Shown: one piece after another, positions 11,726-24,216 of the stretch | Layout: every line of letters starts with the position of its first letter | Numbering within the stretch: the first letter of the stretch is position 1 | Notes under the pieces: model-generated | What the model was told of the DNA's origin: nothing | What the model saw: only the letters and a program-made list of their open reading frames with translations | Database searches by the model: none | Origin: Colocasia esculenta | Taxonomy: Eukaryota > Streptophyta > Magnoliopsida > Alismatales > Araceae | Assembly (NCBI GenBank): GCA_014218235.1 | Contig: CM024763.1 | Span: 88,398,244-88,462,243, forward strand | Direction: 5' to 3' | DNA: 64,000 nt | Made by a program: the position numbers and the translations under genes

Positions 11726-14700
11726 TGTAAGGCCCTCGAAATTTGTCACATTATTGTATTGCATGTAAATCATCCATGTTGTATACGAACGTATGTATGT
11801 ATCTACGCATGTATTAATTAGTATACTTATGTGTGTATGTGTACAATTTAAGTATAAATAATGTATGTATCGCTTGATGGTAGTGTGTGCACGATACCAT
11901 ATAGATATTACATGTATATATACAAGATGTGCATGGGTTTCTGCATGTTTTAGACTTCTGGCCGAAGGCCATATTGGCGTCAATATCATGACGTCGATGT
12001 GGTGTCAGCGTCAACCCCATGGACACCAACACTAATCCCAGCGTCCAACGATGTGGATGCCAACTTCTCTGACCTGCATGCGTTGCAGAGCCCAGAATTC
12101 TGGGAGCAAGCTACCCCAACCATTGGGGAGCTGTCCCCAATGGTCTGAAAGGCCATCTTGTCACCCCTGCGTGACAAGAGAACCCCTCTTCTATATTCAG
12201 ACCCATTTCTACAGCCCTAGCACTTCTTTTGTCCCTTTGCAAGAGAGGAAGGAGAGAGAACCTACTTTCGGACTGTGAGAAACCCCACTCTTTGCAGCCC
12301 AAAATCCGAACTTCTGGAGCTTGATCCGGCCACTTGCTGCTTCAAGGAGTTTGCTGGATTGACGAGGAAGGCCTCCCCGACCTCGGAAGGCACTGGAGCT
12401 TGCTTAGGAACTCGGAGTAATGCATTTCTAAGAGCTTCTTGGGACAGCCCAAGGAGAGATTCACCGAGCCCTAGATCCGTCTGGTGAATTTTCTAGAGGC
12501 AAGTACCCTACCCATAACGTCCCTGTATGTGTCTAGGTTGGTTTTACAAATTTTATGTATTTTCCCTTGTGTCCTAGACCCCCAAATTCACCCCATCTTT
12601 GGAGCTCGGGTCTGTGTTCTGCACAGACCTGACATTAACGGCAATACCCATTGCCGCTAAGATCATGATTAGCGTCCATCGATGATGCCGCTAACATGAA
12701 ATTAACAGCCATAGTTTGCCGCCAAGTTCATCTGAGCAGAACAGCAAGCTGTTCTGCCCTTCTATATGTCTATTTTCGATATGTTTCACGATGAGGATAT
12801 AATGTAATCTCTTATGTACTATGTATACTAGTGAATGTGGTGTGTGGATGGATTCTTTTGCATGGTGGTAAATGGTAAAGTTTGTTTCTTTCATGTAAAT
12901 ACATGTGTGATGAGTTATCAATCTTGTCAACCCTTTGTTTGTATGATTTAGGACGAATCTGAATGTACTACATTTTATGGGTCATTCATGTATTGGTTAG
13001 TCTCTGTTCTGAAATTCTGAGATTTTTCCCATGCTTGTGTGAATTAGTGGAAATATTGCTTGGGAAATAGAAATTTTGCGTAGGTCATGATAAATCTTCG
13101 GTAAATCATGTATTGCCCAAAATTTCAGGAATAAATTCTGTAGCTCCATGTTTGTTAGGGTTCAGACCGCGAGTGGTTAAAACTGTGTTTGTGTTTACCT
13201 CCATGACAAATCGAATTGCGGATAGCATGTGAAATTAATGTTAGATTTTCGGTAATTTTGTTTTAGCTTAGAAAAATCTGAAATTTTGCATGCGGGATCC
13301 TAAACCCGAAATTAGCCTGTGGTTAAAATTTCTGGTCATTTGGACCAGTATATGATGCAATATGAATTTTCCCATGTGCAATTGTGAAACTAATGCATGC
13401 CTTCGTAAAATGATTCAATTTTGCATGTACCAACCTGACTAGTAAATTTTCCTGAATGCTAAACTTCTGTAATTATAGTGCCATGTTAGGAAAAACAGAG
13501 AGGTGTGCATGTGAGTGAGAAAGTGAATGAATTGAGAGTGACAGGTGTAAACCTATGTGTTAAAAACGGTAAAAACGTGTAATGTGTAAATTGTGCCAAG
13601 TGTGACATTGTTTCCACAGAGGGCAGTGGAACCGTATCATGGAAAAGTCCCCCTGAGAAGGTTCAATGTGTAAGTGACCCTAAGGGCATTAGGGGGAAAT
13701 CCTGGAGGTGGACAAGTACCACTGGTTAGGGTGGAGACTTGTTCTCCCGGTCTGCGCAGTCCAAGAGTCGCCATTGTATTGCCTAGATGGCGTCTATGTG
13801 ATGTGATGTGTTGTGTCCTTCTTTGGTGGTTTGGACTATGTGTCACGGCACTAAATGTGAAAGTGTAAATGTGAATGTGTAAATGTGTATGTGTTCATGT
13901 GAAAAAAAAAAATGTGAATGTGAACAATGTGTAAAGGTGCATGTGTAAAGTGTTAATTATGCGAATTCAAAATTGTGTAAAAATGTGAAACCAAATGTGA
14001 GGATGTTAGTTGTAATCCATGATATGACAATCTGAATTCATGCCTAAACAGTAGCTTTACTATGTTATGATCATGTTTGTGTATGCAAAATGCCTAGAAT
14101 CCATGCTAGGGATAATTGTTAAGTATATATGAACAACTTCCATGCTTGATTATTCACATGTTGTGATTTAAATCGTTGTTGTAGCTCTCATGTGTTAGAT
14201 CATGGTTGCTAAAGCATGTAAAATCAGCAAGCTTAAAGTATGAAAAATGGTCATGTATATGCGTAGCAATGTGTAGATTTCATGTTAGGTGTGTTTCCTT
14301 TCATGCATGTTCGGAAATGTATGTTCGTGGCTTTCATGTCTTAGTTGGTTGGAGGTAGACTTTCATGTGAGAAATGAATAGAAAGCATGTGATAGGTGAT
14401 TCTATTTCCGTAAATCTGAAAGCATAGTCCATGTGTTAAATTGTAGATTCACCATGATAGGTTGTAAAAGTTTAATATCAAGCATGCTACATGATGCGTC
14501 TTATGAATGTGTATGAAAAACCTACCATGATATGTGCATGTGCGGTATGTGTAGAATACTTGCTGAGTCTTTTAGACTCATTACTTGCTTCGGCGTACAG
14601 GTGTAGTTGGTGACGACACGCTTGCAGAGGAGGCGTTGGAGACCGACTCCAAGCGTGGGGATTAGACAGTTGGAGTGCTTGTGACATTTTGAGATTTTCA

Positions 14701-15009
14701 TAATATGTAATTGCAACATTGTATTAGAATTACTATGGAAGAATGTATGAGTGTGGACACTTATGTATTAAATTTTCAGCAATTTGAATTATGTGGACTT
14801 TTAGTTCTTTAAATGTTATCAAATCATGTATGTTTAAATGTGGATGATGAATGAAATGAAGACAGTAGTTCTTTACTTCCGCTACTCTGTTCTTATATTC
14901 ACGTGTATCTCAGCTGAATGTCATTGTTGGGTAAATGTCCCACTGTGATGACGCTTGCTATACCGACGTGGGTTGGTATAACTGTACCGGTATAATGAGG
15001 GTCGTTACA
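11726..15009 (+). repeat. 3' LTR of the family A element (3,284 bp)
   Basis: A complete LTR running from TGTAAGGCCC to GTCGTTACA. It contains the hairpin array at 12635-12726 (TTAACGGCA, TGCCGCTAA, TGCCGCCAAG). A low-complexity track rich in ATGTGTAAA lies around 13840-13990. The unit length of about 3.3 kb is long for a chromovirus LTR. The right end is followed directly by the GTACT duplication. Confidence 0.93.
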
Positions 15010-15035
15010 GTACTAATAAGAAAAACATTATAAGA

Positions 15036-16078
15036 TCATTCTAGGGGTTTAACAATCATACCTCCTTCCGGGAGCTTCGCTTGCATTATTGCATTCATGT
15101 GTCCTTGACGCTTTACCACTCCTTTGTTCCTTTCAACTTGGTCTTTTAGCATGGGACACTTTGGTATACGATGTTCATGACTCCCACATCGGAGGCAAGC
15201 CCCGACCTTCTTCCAGCACTTGTCCACTTGGTGCCCAGGCTTGTTGCAAAAGTTACAACATTCCACTATCATTGTTTCTTCTACTTTGACCTTTCTCTCC
15301 ATGCCATAGTCCTTCCCAGTGGTTGGCCTTTTGTTGTTGTTGTAGTTGTTGTTATTGTTGTTATTGGGGAAAGCTCCAGTCGTATCGACTGATCCCCTTC
15401 TTATAAAGGTCAGCTTTGAGATGTCTTTCCCCCTTATGCCTTCCACCTTAGCCATAGTGTCTTCTACCAATTGAGATATTTAGACTATCTTAGTGTAGGT
15501 TTGGATGTTGTGTGGTCCAAACTTTTCAATGAACATGGGCCTGAGCCCATCCATGAAACGGTTTGCCTTCAGTAATTCAGTTCCCACCAGATGTGGGGCA
15601 TACACAGCCAGACGCGCGAACTGAGCCTCATACTCAGCCACGGACATCCCTTTCTATTTTAGTGCAGCAAATTTCGTCGCCTTCTCTTCCTTAACTCTTC
15701 AGAGAAGTATTTTCCTCGGAAGATCTCCAGAAATCCTGCCCACTCTAGCTCAACTACATTTGGCAGATGGGCCGATGTGGCCTTCCACCATGCTTGGGCA
15801 TCCTTTGTAAATTGGACAGTGGCCAGTACCACTTTTTCCCTATTAGTGCATTGCATGACTTGGAAGATCCTTTCTATTTCTTTCTGCCAGTTCTCTGCTT
15901 CGTCTAGATCAGGGGACCCAGAGAAACGAGGAGGGTTTAAACTCCTAAAATTCTGGTGCAGATCACCGGCTCCATTCCTAGCAGCTGTAGCCTGATTTCC
16001 AGCCTAAACCACATTTTCCAGGGCCTGTGTGAGTCCTACCACTATTTCTTGCATAGCTTGCCATTGGTTGCGAGCCAT
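15036..16078 (-). pseudogene. Family D gag polyprotein, broken
   Basis: Structural gag protein of a gypsy element, which would form the particle and bind RNA. Reading leftward from the ATG at 16078 the frame begins MARNQWQAM, meets a stop after about 20 codons (ENVV-stop-AG), then gives a typical gag core (VLATVQFTKDAQAWWK, then FLEIFRGKYF). A frameshift near 15660 and another stop near 15481 follow. The last part has two CCHC-type zinc knuckles, CNFCNKPGHQVDKC and CLRCGSHEHRIPKC, separated by about ten residues, and an Asn-rich linker. No protease, reverse transcriptase or integrase is found between this gene and the polypurine tract at 7112. The element therefore appears gag-only and non-autonomous. 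Confidence 0.88.
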
Positions 16079-16298
16079 TGTGGTTGAGTGTAAGAGTTAT
16101 GAGGGTTCCTGAGAAAAGGATAGAAACCAATTAATGTCTCTAGATACATTATAAGAGTCAATGGGAAGGAGTGTTTAATTCTTTCTAACATATTACCAGT
16201 CACTACCCATTCTCACCAGGTACTATATTTAATTTCCATGACCTAGGTTCTATAGGTATCTCCTAATCCTGAGACATATATCCTATTTGGTATTCCTA

Positions 16299-16311
16299 GG
16301 CTCTGATACCA
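16299..16311 (-). promoter_or_regulatory. Primer-binding site of family D (tRNA-Met type)
   Basis: On the minus strand TGGTATCAGAGCC lies six bases inside the end of the LTR at 16318. This sequence is the complement of the 3' end of plant initiator tRNA-Met, the usual minus-strand primer of these elements. It fixes the element's orientation and shows that the LTR to its right acts as the 5' LTR. Confidence 0.9.
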
Positions 16312-16317
16312 CTAAAT

Positions 16318-19300
16318 TGTCCCGTCCCGAGCGTTACGCAGCGGATATTAATAATTCGGGATATAATTCGAGACGATATCCCGAGACATGAACAGTCGGC
16401 AAATAAGCCTCTAGCCATTCTATAGGGCCTAATTACATTGAAATAAAAGCAAAAGATTGAACTAAGCCACTAACATAATACTAAGACACTAGGGTTGTCA
16501 CGTCCCGAGCGTTACGCAGCGGATATAAATTATTCTTCGGAAATAATTCGAGTCGATATCCCGAGACGTGAACAGTCGGTAAATATGCCTCTAGCTAGCT
16601 CACATTAAATGTATAACAACCCAACATCATCATAGGGCCTAATTATTCAACTCAATGGAAATTGTATTCAAATCTCATATTCATCTCAGAAGAACTAGTA
16701 CAACACTAAGACTCAATAAAAAAAAAAGTACATAATACCTCACTTCCTACTACATGAATCTAATGCTCAAAGCAAACTAACCATAGCTAGACACATAGTT
16801 GGAACGCTCATCACTCAGACGCATTCCCATCCTCGACTTGCTCCTCCTCTTAAACATCATAGTCACCTAGATTGGGGTAAAAGTAGGGAATGAGCAAACT
16901 AGCCTAGTAGGATTTATATCTCAATGTGCGGGCAATGATATAAGTGATTAGCAATTTAGAACTAGGTAAGCACGATGAATGTCATGATATGCATGTACGA
17001 ATAAAGCACGTTAAAACATGACACGTGAACAAGCTAGATAGTGTGATCATGATAGAACAAGATGACAAAATAGAACTAGCGAGAGATCACTTTGTACAAG
17101 CACGCAAGATTTCACTTGATGTCAATAGTTTTTAAGAACGCAAGATATCACTAATTGCAATAAATACAGGATGGCCATATCACGCAAGCAAGCAAGCACT
17201 CACGAGCACGATAATATAACACTAATCAGACACGTAGACACTAATGTACATCAAGAAAAGATCCATCAAGAATGTACACCAGGACACGTGTATATGGTTA
17301 TTGTATCTATCATTCCACACACACGCACGACTCCCAGCACAGATGCAACGCCAGTAATCATTATACCCCATGGTTAACAGTATATTTATGACTCTCTGTC
17401 ATTGGGGGTAGACTGGACCCCTTGGACACTCGTCGTGCCCAGTCAGCATCTCACTTAAGTTTTAAATGTAGATACCCACAGTCATTAATAATGGCCAATG
17501 AGAGTTTGAAGATGTAACCATGTGTAACGTCATGTTCATGATGATGATGAGAACAAGTAATAAGTAAATTGAACATGATTTCATGAGAACAATGGTCAAG
17601 AGATAAATTTGGCAGCGTAACGGCTTTAGTTCAATCTTTACATTAATGGCTTTAGTCTAGATTGTAAATCACACTCACGAGAACAAGATGAGAGAGGAAG
17701 TGCACGCTATCTCCAGGGAACTTCAATGGTACAACCAACTCGTCGACCATGTGGGAATCCATGGTCAGAGGAGATTCATGGAGGCCTTGGAGAAAAGGTC
17801 GCTAGTCTACCTATTTGTAATGACCGGTAGAGAGCTTCCAATTTCCCAAGAATGGGCTGCCTAACAGTGCAAGTGTATAGTGATGTACGCGTCTCAATCC
17901 ACAGTCCATCGGTCTCAAATTCGCAGAAAGCACTTAACATGATGTCCTGTAATGACCAATGCATTTAAATACACATGGGCTTGCAAGATTTAAGATACTA
18001 ATTATCATTTAAATAAGCTAGAATTGTACAAAGAGTGAATCAAAAGTTACCTGAATAGTCACGTTATTAAGAAAGTAATTAGAATAATGTTTGGGTACTT
18101 AAAGCTTTTTAAATGGGTTAAACACTTTCAAGCCATTAAAAAGATGTCCTATAATGATCAAACCCAAGATATGCAAATGACACATGGGATATCATGTTAA
18201 ACAGACTTCGGGTAAGGCTAAAAATACGCGTTCAATACAAAGGACGCACTTAACAATGCATTGCACAGCGAAAAGTCCAAATCACGTCCACATGCATGGC
18301 CGCATTCATGATTGACTCGCGGCAGGGGATAAGGGCACGTCTATGGAAAGCATTAAAAAAGAGGCTTGGGCGGGAAAACTTCTGAAACATGTCCGGGGAT
18401 CCGGCCGCGATTCAGATTGGCGCAAACTCCCAGGCTAGCGCACAAACCCACGCAGGCCGTTGACAGGTCAACGTCAAAATCACGTCCGGAGTGGTGGACT
18501 ACTTTCATGGGATCGCGTCGCCCCTGGGAGGCGTGATACCAAGGCCTTGAATCACGTCCACCTGCATGGACGAGATTCAGGGTCAGACCGAAAACCCAGA
18601 AAAATTGCACTCAAGGAGAGTTCGATCATGCAACACTTATATCTCCTAAACTAGGGCTCTTCGGACAAAAGTCTCAACATGAAAATTGTTGGGAACATGA
18701 CAAATGAGAGAACTATGATTTTTAAATAATTTTAAACGGCCTCGAGATGCATGATAATTTGACTTCAATAGGAAAAGACCCTAACATGCGCAACTTTCGC
18801 AAAATGCTTATAATTCAAAATCTACTAATTGGAATTCGATGAAACCAGTAGGAAACGAAAGTTAACTTGTTTCTCTACACATTGGTATAGGATATGTTAA
18901 GGTTTGGCCTGAGAAAGTATACCTTTTAAGTTGATGAAGTCTCGTTCTTCAGAAATCTGTTGTTCAGACCACTGTTTGAAGAACGTTTAATACTCCGTGT
19001 ATACTGCATGGAATTTGGGCATTCTACTTGGGTTAGAACGTAGACTTGACCCTATTTCCAGGGGTATAAGCCTTGCACTATGGGATTTAGGTTTGACTCA
19101 CCTTTGTTCGACTCCAAGAGGACAGTTTGCACAGGTCATAGCAGATGAAAAGAGGGAAGAAGATGAGCTTCTTGTGGTCGATCCACAGCTCCCCAGCCAC
19201 CAAAAGCCCCTCCAAATGACCCCAGCAAGTTCTAAAACTCATCCCTAGGATTTGGGTGGGGAGTATTTAAACAACCAAGGTGTTTAGGAGTCCTATTGTG

Positions 19301-20072
19301 ACAAGGAAAGCCAAGTTGCGGTTTTGGCTTATTAGTTTCCTAATTTGAGGATTTCTTCCTCCATTAGAGTGTGTGAGGCTTTAGGAAACCTCCCACCACA
19401 GTTAATCACGGATTGGGTTGCCAAAAATGCAAGATCTTTTCCCAATTCAACTCTAATTACCTCTTTCTAATTTCAGCTTATTTAAGCTACGAATTTCCAT
19501 GCATTTTCTTGCTTTATTTGATTTTTGGGCCAAATGATGTCCATTGGCCCAATTATGATATTGGGTCATTAATATATAATGTTGGGAGTCTCTCCAACAC
19601 TTTTATTTAATTTTTGGTTGCATCGTATTTCTGTGTTAACGGTTTTTCGACTTGTTTCCTAATTTGGATAATCGGTAACAATAACTCTTAAACCTAACCT
19701 AAATGATTTTTATTGACCCAAATTTCTTGATAGGTCATTATAGGATATTATTTGAAGTCCATATATGATTTTTATTTAATTTGTGGACTCATCCAAGTAC
19801 GTGTGATAATGATTTTTCGACTTATTCATGAATTACGATAATAAGTCGCAAAACACTTTAAACTTGGCTAATCCAATTTTTCTTTCCACAAATTTCTTTG
19901 TGGAACGTTTACTAATAATGTTTGGGGTTGATTTATAATTTTTACAGAATTTTACGATGTGTTTTAGAACATACGATGATGATATGTATGTTTAAATACT
20001 CTGGTATTATGAAATTATTTATTTCCATTTATTTTGAATTTTTTATGTAATTAAAATTTTCGAGGTGCTACA
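16318..20072 (-). repeat. Family D LTR with duplicated terminus, flanked by PBS and PPT
   Basis: On the plus strand it runs from TGTCCCGTCCCGAGCG to GAGGTGCTACA. The terminal about 178 bp occurs twice: 16318-16495 and again from 16496 (TGTCACGTCCCGAGCG). Both contain GTTACGCAGCGGATAT and GAACAGTCGG but differ at many bases. A primer-binding site adjoins its left edge and a polypurine tract (20073-20085) its right edge. It therefore belongs both to the D element on the left and to a second D copy on the right, of which only about 160 bp remain. Confidence 0.88.
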
Positions 20073-20262
20073 CCCTCCCCCACTTTAAGAGAATTTGGTC
20101 CCCAAATTCATAGATCATTAGTTGGCTTTTGAATGTTATGATTCTTGAGGTCGTTTCGGATTTAATTCCTCTAAGTTGTTTCAACATCGTGGATGCTAGT
20201 CCATCATCGACACCTATAGCCACCGTATTATCGATTTGAATGTTATGATTCTTGAGGTCGTT
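20073..20262 (-). other. Tail of a second family D interior and junction to family B
   Basis: 20073-20236 repeats the D polypurine tract and tail seen at 7112-7280. It then breaks. A 25-bp segment present at 20131-20155 (GAATGTTATGATTC through GGTCGTT) is repeated exactly at 20238-20262, after which family B pol begins. This is a filler-type rearrangement junction, as left by template switching during repair. Confidence 0.8.
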
Positions 20263-21816
20263 ACTTGAGGCAGATGCTTTAAGCAGGCGTGTTCACCTGA
20301 GTTCGCTGATGGTCAGGGAGTGGAGGCTTTTTGAGGAGCTGTCCCAGGGAGTGTTCTACCCATCGAGGTGCAGAGACAGTGCAGTGATGACCAGCTTGTC
20401 AGTTCATCCGTCATTGTACAGGCAGGTGTTGCAGGCACAGCAGGCAGACTCAGAGTTAGCAGGTATTTTGCAGATGCCAGATGTTGAGCTAGACGAGGAC
20501 AATGACGTCAGATTCTGAGGCAGGTTGTATGTTACCGGTGATGCGCGCCAGGTGCTTTTGTCAGAGGCTCACAGATCAAGGTATGCTGTTCATCCTGGTT
20601 CCACCAAGATGTACCATAGCTTGAGGAGATTCTTCTGGTGGCCAGGGATGAAGAAGGGCGTAGCAGAGTTCGTTGCTCGGTGCCTTACCTATCAGCAGGT
20701 GAAGACTGAGCATCAGCTTCCTGGTGGTGAGCTGCAGTCGTTGCCCATTCCTGAGTGGAAGTGGGACAATATCACCATGGACTTTGTGGTTCGTTTGCCT
20801 TGTACCCCGCAGCGGCATGATGGTATCTGGGTGATCATGGATCGTTTGACCAAGGCAGCGCATTTTCTTCCAGTCAGAATGTTGTGGTCAGTGGACAGGT
20901 TAGCCAGGATGTACGTGGACAGAGTTGTTCCGTTACATAGAACCCCAGTTTCAATCGTCTTCGTCAGAGATCTGAGGTTCATGTCAGGGTCTTGGCACAG
21001 TTTGCAGAGAGCTCTTGGTACAGAGTGGAGGCTGAGTACAGGATATCACCCGCAGTTAGATGGGCAGTCAAAGAGGACGATTCAGACTTTGGAGGATATG
21101 CTGAGAGCGTGTTGTTTGGACTGGAGTGGCACCTGAGAGTCACACCTTCTGATGGTAGAGTTTGTGTACAACAATAGTTATCACTCGAGCATCAGAATGG
21201 CACCATACGAGGCTTTGTATGGGCGCGCCCATGCAGGACACCACTTCACTGGTTCGAGGTCGGAGAGAGGCAACTTTTGGGACCAGAGATGGTGCAGCAG
21301 TGTGCAGATACAGTCAGATTGGTCAGGCAGAGGCTTCAGGCAGCGTAGAGTCGACAGAAGTGCTATGCAGATATCTGCAGGAGGCCGTTGCAATTTAGTG
21401 TAGGTGACCTTGTGTTCTTGCGGGTCTCACCGACCAAGGGTGTTATGATATTTGGCAGGAAGAGAAAGCTAAGTCCCAGGTACATTGGGCCTTTCCCTAT
21501 CACTGAGATGATCGGCGAGGTGGCTTACAGGTTGAGTCTTCCGCCAGAGTTGGTAGGCGTGCATAGTGTCTTCAACATTTTGCAGCTCAAGAGGTACGTC
21601 GCAGATCCCTCGCACGCGTTGGAGTACTCGTAGCTAGAGGTAGCGCTAGACTTGTTAGTGCCAGAGTACTCGATCAGAGTAAACCGCAGAGTTCAGCAGT
21701 TGCGCCGGAGGCAAATTCTGCTGATTAAGGTCGTCTGGGAGAACCGTGTTGGTGGCGAGGCCACCTGGGAGTGTGAGGATGAGATGCGAGAGAAGTTCCC
21801 ATATTTGTTTAATTGA
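20263..21816 (+). pseudogene. Family B pol remnant: RNase H end, integrase, chromodomain
   Basis: This is the 3' part of a Tekay/Del-like chromovirus pol. It starts inside the RNase H end motif (ADALSRR), passes an in-frame stop near 20518, then shows the integrase zinc region (H near SRYAVHPG, then CLTYQQVK, where the second Cys of the usual CLTCQQ is Tyr). The core follows (ITMDF; VFVRDLRF in place of SDRDPRF, so the second catalytic Asp is lost; DGQSKRT in place of DGQSERT, so the catalytic Glu is Lys). Further breaks occur near 21134 and 21235-21390. The end matches the integrase C-terminus (FLRVSPTKGV) and, after a stop near 21632, a chromodomain-like tail (IKVVWENRVGGEATWE). The integrase cannot be functional even without the stops. 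Confidence 0.9.
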
Positions 21817-21890
21817 TTAGTATGTTATTTTTCCTTGTACTGCTTTCCGATTTGAGACCGAGTTTATTTTAATTTCGAGGATGAAATTTC

Positions 21891-21905
21891 TTAAGGTGGG
21901 TGGGA
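21891..21905 (+). promoter_or_regulatory. Polypurine tract of family B
   Basis: TTAAGGTGGGTGGGA lies immediately before the LTR start TGTAAGACCC and about 75 bp after the pol stop. It is the expected plus-strand primer site. Confidence 0.8.
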
Positions 21906-24216
21906 TGTAAGACCCAGCCCTCCTGGGCACTCGGCCCTATCCTCAGGGTCACGGAAGGCTCCCTAGTTGCAACATGGTCGTGCCAGGGGAGCCCGTTGCG
22001 ACATGGTTTGTGTGGCGACAGACCTGGTCATCACGACATGGTCGTGACGAGGGTGGGCGTCGTTCTTGTTACGGCGTCTGGCGCCGTCGTGACTGCTTTT
22101 CTGACAGACGTGACCGCTGTCCCGTCTATCAGAATGGTCCTGTCGGGTGGCAGGTGCATACAACATTGACGCGACCTCGTCAACCGTCGCATTTGCTTTT
22201 CCTGGTCTTCTAGGTTTGACTGCTTTTGGGGTCGTGCTGGGGGCGGGCATCGCGACATGGTCGTTGTCGTCCCGGGTCGACCCGTCGCATCTTGGGGGCC
22301 GTCGGTTTAAAACCAAGGCTGCACCCCATTCTCCCCCTCTTGCCCTCTCTCTCTTCTCCTTCTTCCCTCTTCTTCCCCTCTCGAGCTCCCTTGCCATTTC
22401 TCTCCGGTTCTTCATGCTCGTGGTGCTTGTGCTAAGGTGGGGTCGTCCCGTTCGTGCAAGGGACGTGCTCGTTGACTTTGGAGCGAGGAGGAGGTGGCCA
22501 TTCCGACGTGAAGGCCCCAACGGGTCAGCTCTACTTGTGGAGGTAGGGATGCCTTGATCCTCTCGCCCTAGCATGCTCCCCTCCCCCTTGAGATGGTGTT
22601 TTCCTTGTGGTTTGGGGCGTAGGAGTTTGAGGAATCCATGCTCGTGGTTGAGTGAGATGCTCTAACGAGCGTAGATTCTTGTAAATCCATGTTTGCGGGG
22701 TTTTGTGGGTGGTTTGCATAGTTTAATGGCTTTCATACATGTTGAGCATGCTCCCCTCCCCCTGTGGAATGTTTGTATTGCATTTTGGGATGGTTCTCGG
22801 GAGGACTGCACCAGAACCCCCCTCGGATGAAGACGCGACCGCTATAGAGGTCGTGATGATGTCACGACTGGTAGGGCCGTCGTGACACAATCGCGATGCT
22901 CTTGTGCGTCGCGACAATGTCGCGACGTCTTGGGCGGCCGCGACATTGTCGCTACAGGGTAGGGCGTCGCGACAAGGTCACGACGGCCCGATGCATCGTG
23001 ACTACAGCAGAGACATGTAGATCTTGCGAAGTTCTGTGTTTTGTGGAGTCTTCGCCACTTTCCACTTCTTACTGTACCTGTGGCACCTGTGCTAGTTCCC
23101 GAGTACGGTCCTACACTAGTCGTTCGCCCAGTGTTCGGCACCTGAGGGCTTGTCCCATGAGAGAGGTTGTCACCATTGTCTGGGACCCCCATCCTCGTGC
23201 GCCTTAGAGGGAGCGTTCGGGGCGACGAGTGTACTCGAGTCACTGACTCCGGAGTTGAGGGGAAAACGGTGGTTAGGATGGCAGCGTCGAGTCATTTGCA
23301 GAGCTCTCTTGGTTAGCCTGGGACACCGAGGATGGCTGGAGTTCTACCCGGTGCAGGCTACCCAGTCCTTTTCTCACTGCCTCGCTCTTTGCGACCCCAG
23401 AACCGCCTAGAGAGGCAAGTGTGGGCCCGTGGTCCGGCCAGACTACAGCGGTTACTGTTGTGTACTTTGTGTCCTCCCTCACTCTGACGAGACATGGAGG
23501 TTTGGACCTGGGTCGAGGATAAGACGTCTGTGGATGCACCTGACCGGTTGACTAGTGGTAGTGCTTTCCGTAGCTATTGTTTCTTGTCCAGGCAGGGTCC
23601 CCCCCCCCCCCCCCCCGCCCGTCTGTGTTTGCTAGCCGTGTGGTGGTCACGACGAGCAGTCGTAAGGAGTTTCCGACAGTGTTGTACTTCTGTACCGTTG
23701 CTAATTAGTAGCTTTGCTTCCACACTTTCGTTCGTAGGTAGAAGATAGCTGTTGTATTTAATTGATATATATATATTCTTCTACCTGTTAGATCCAATAA
23801 GAGATTGATAGTCCCTACTGAGATTCTGTTGTGAAGCTCATCCCTCCTTTTTCCCAGGTGAGACTTATCAGCAGCGGCAGGGCGCGCGCTGGGTGGAGGA
23901 GACGGGGCGGTAGTCGTGGTCCCCATAGCTAGCAGAGGTTCCCCCTCTTAGTGTACATCACCCTCGGGGTATGCCCCCAAGGGACTTGTTATCCCCTGCC
24001 TTTACTTGTACTAGTGTGTGTGTTGGGACTGTACTTAGAGCGGTACACAGCGGTCTCGCACTTCTTTCTGTTTCCGCGTGTGTGCTTCTAGTTTAGCAGT
24101 TGACGTTTACTTCCATTACATATCCTATTAGATTTATATTATAGCCCTTCCGGGTCTCCGGATCCGTGGGCAACGACCACGAAAATCGGGTCCTCGGGGT
24201 TCTCGGGGTCGTTACA
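21906..24216 (+). repeat. Family B 3' LTR (2,311 bp)
   Basis: Starts TGTAAGACCCAGCCC after the polypurine tract and ends GGGGTCGTTACA. It is GC-rich and contains many copies of GTCGCGAC and TCACGAC/GTCGTGA as inverted pairs, mainly at 21978-22047 and 22833-23004. A poly-C tract lies near 23600-23616 and a short AT repeat at 23764-23776. Several long open frames inside it have no family resemblance and are shadows of GC-rich repeat DNA. No second B LTR is visible, because the element is truncated at 20263. Confidence 0.85.

Larger units (their letters stand above)
7410..15009 (+). mobile_element. Family A chromovirus, internally deleted, inserted in family D
   Basis: A 7.6-kb Ty3/gypsy element with two long LTRs is bounded by TGTAAGG and GTCGTTACA and flanked by a perfect 5-bp target duplication GTACT (7405-7409 and 15010-15014). 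About 98 bp of the 5' LTR end, the primer-binding site, gag, protease, reverse transcriptase, RNase H and the integrase N-terminus are missing, leaving 1.1 kb of integrase-chromodomain sequence. It cannot be autonomous. It splits the interior of the minus-strand family D element, so it is younger than D. Confidence 0.93.

Noticed and set aside
16482..18150. A tRNA or small RNA gene in the left half of the family D LTR
   Set aside because: No cloverleaf or box A/B arrangement could be found by eye; the stretch is LTR sequence.
22147..22574. Two opposite-strand frames of 136 and 203 codons in the family B LTR
   Set aside because: Overlapping frames in GC-rich LTR DNA, no recognisable domain, adjacent to GTCGCGAC repeats.
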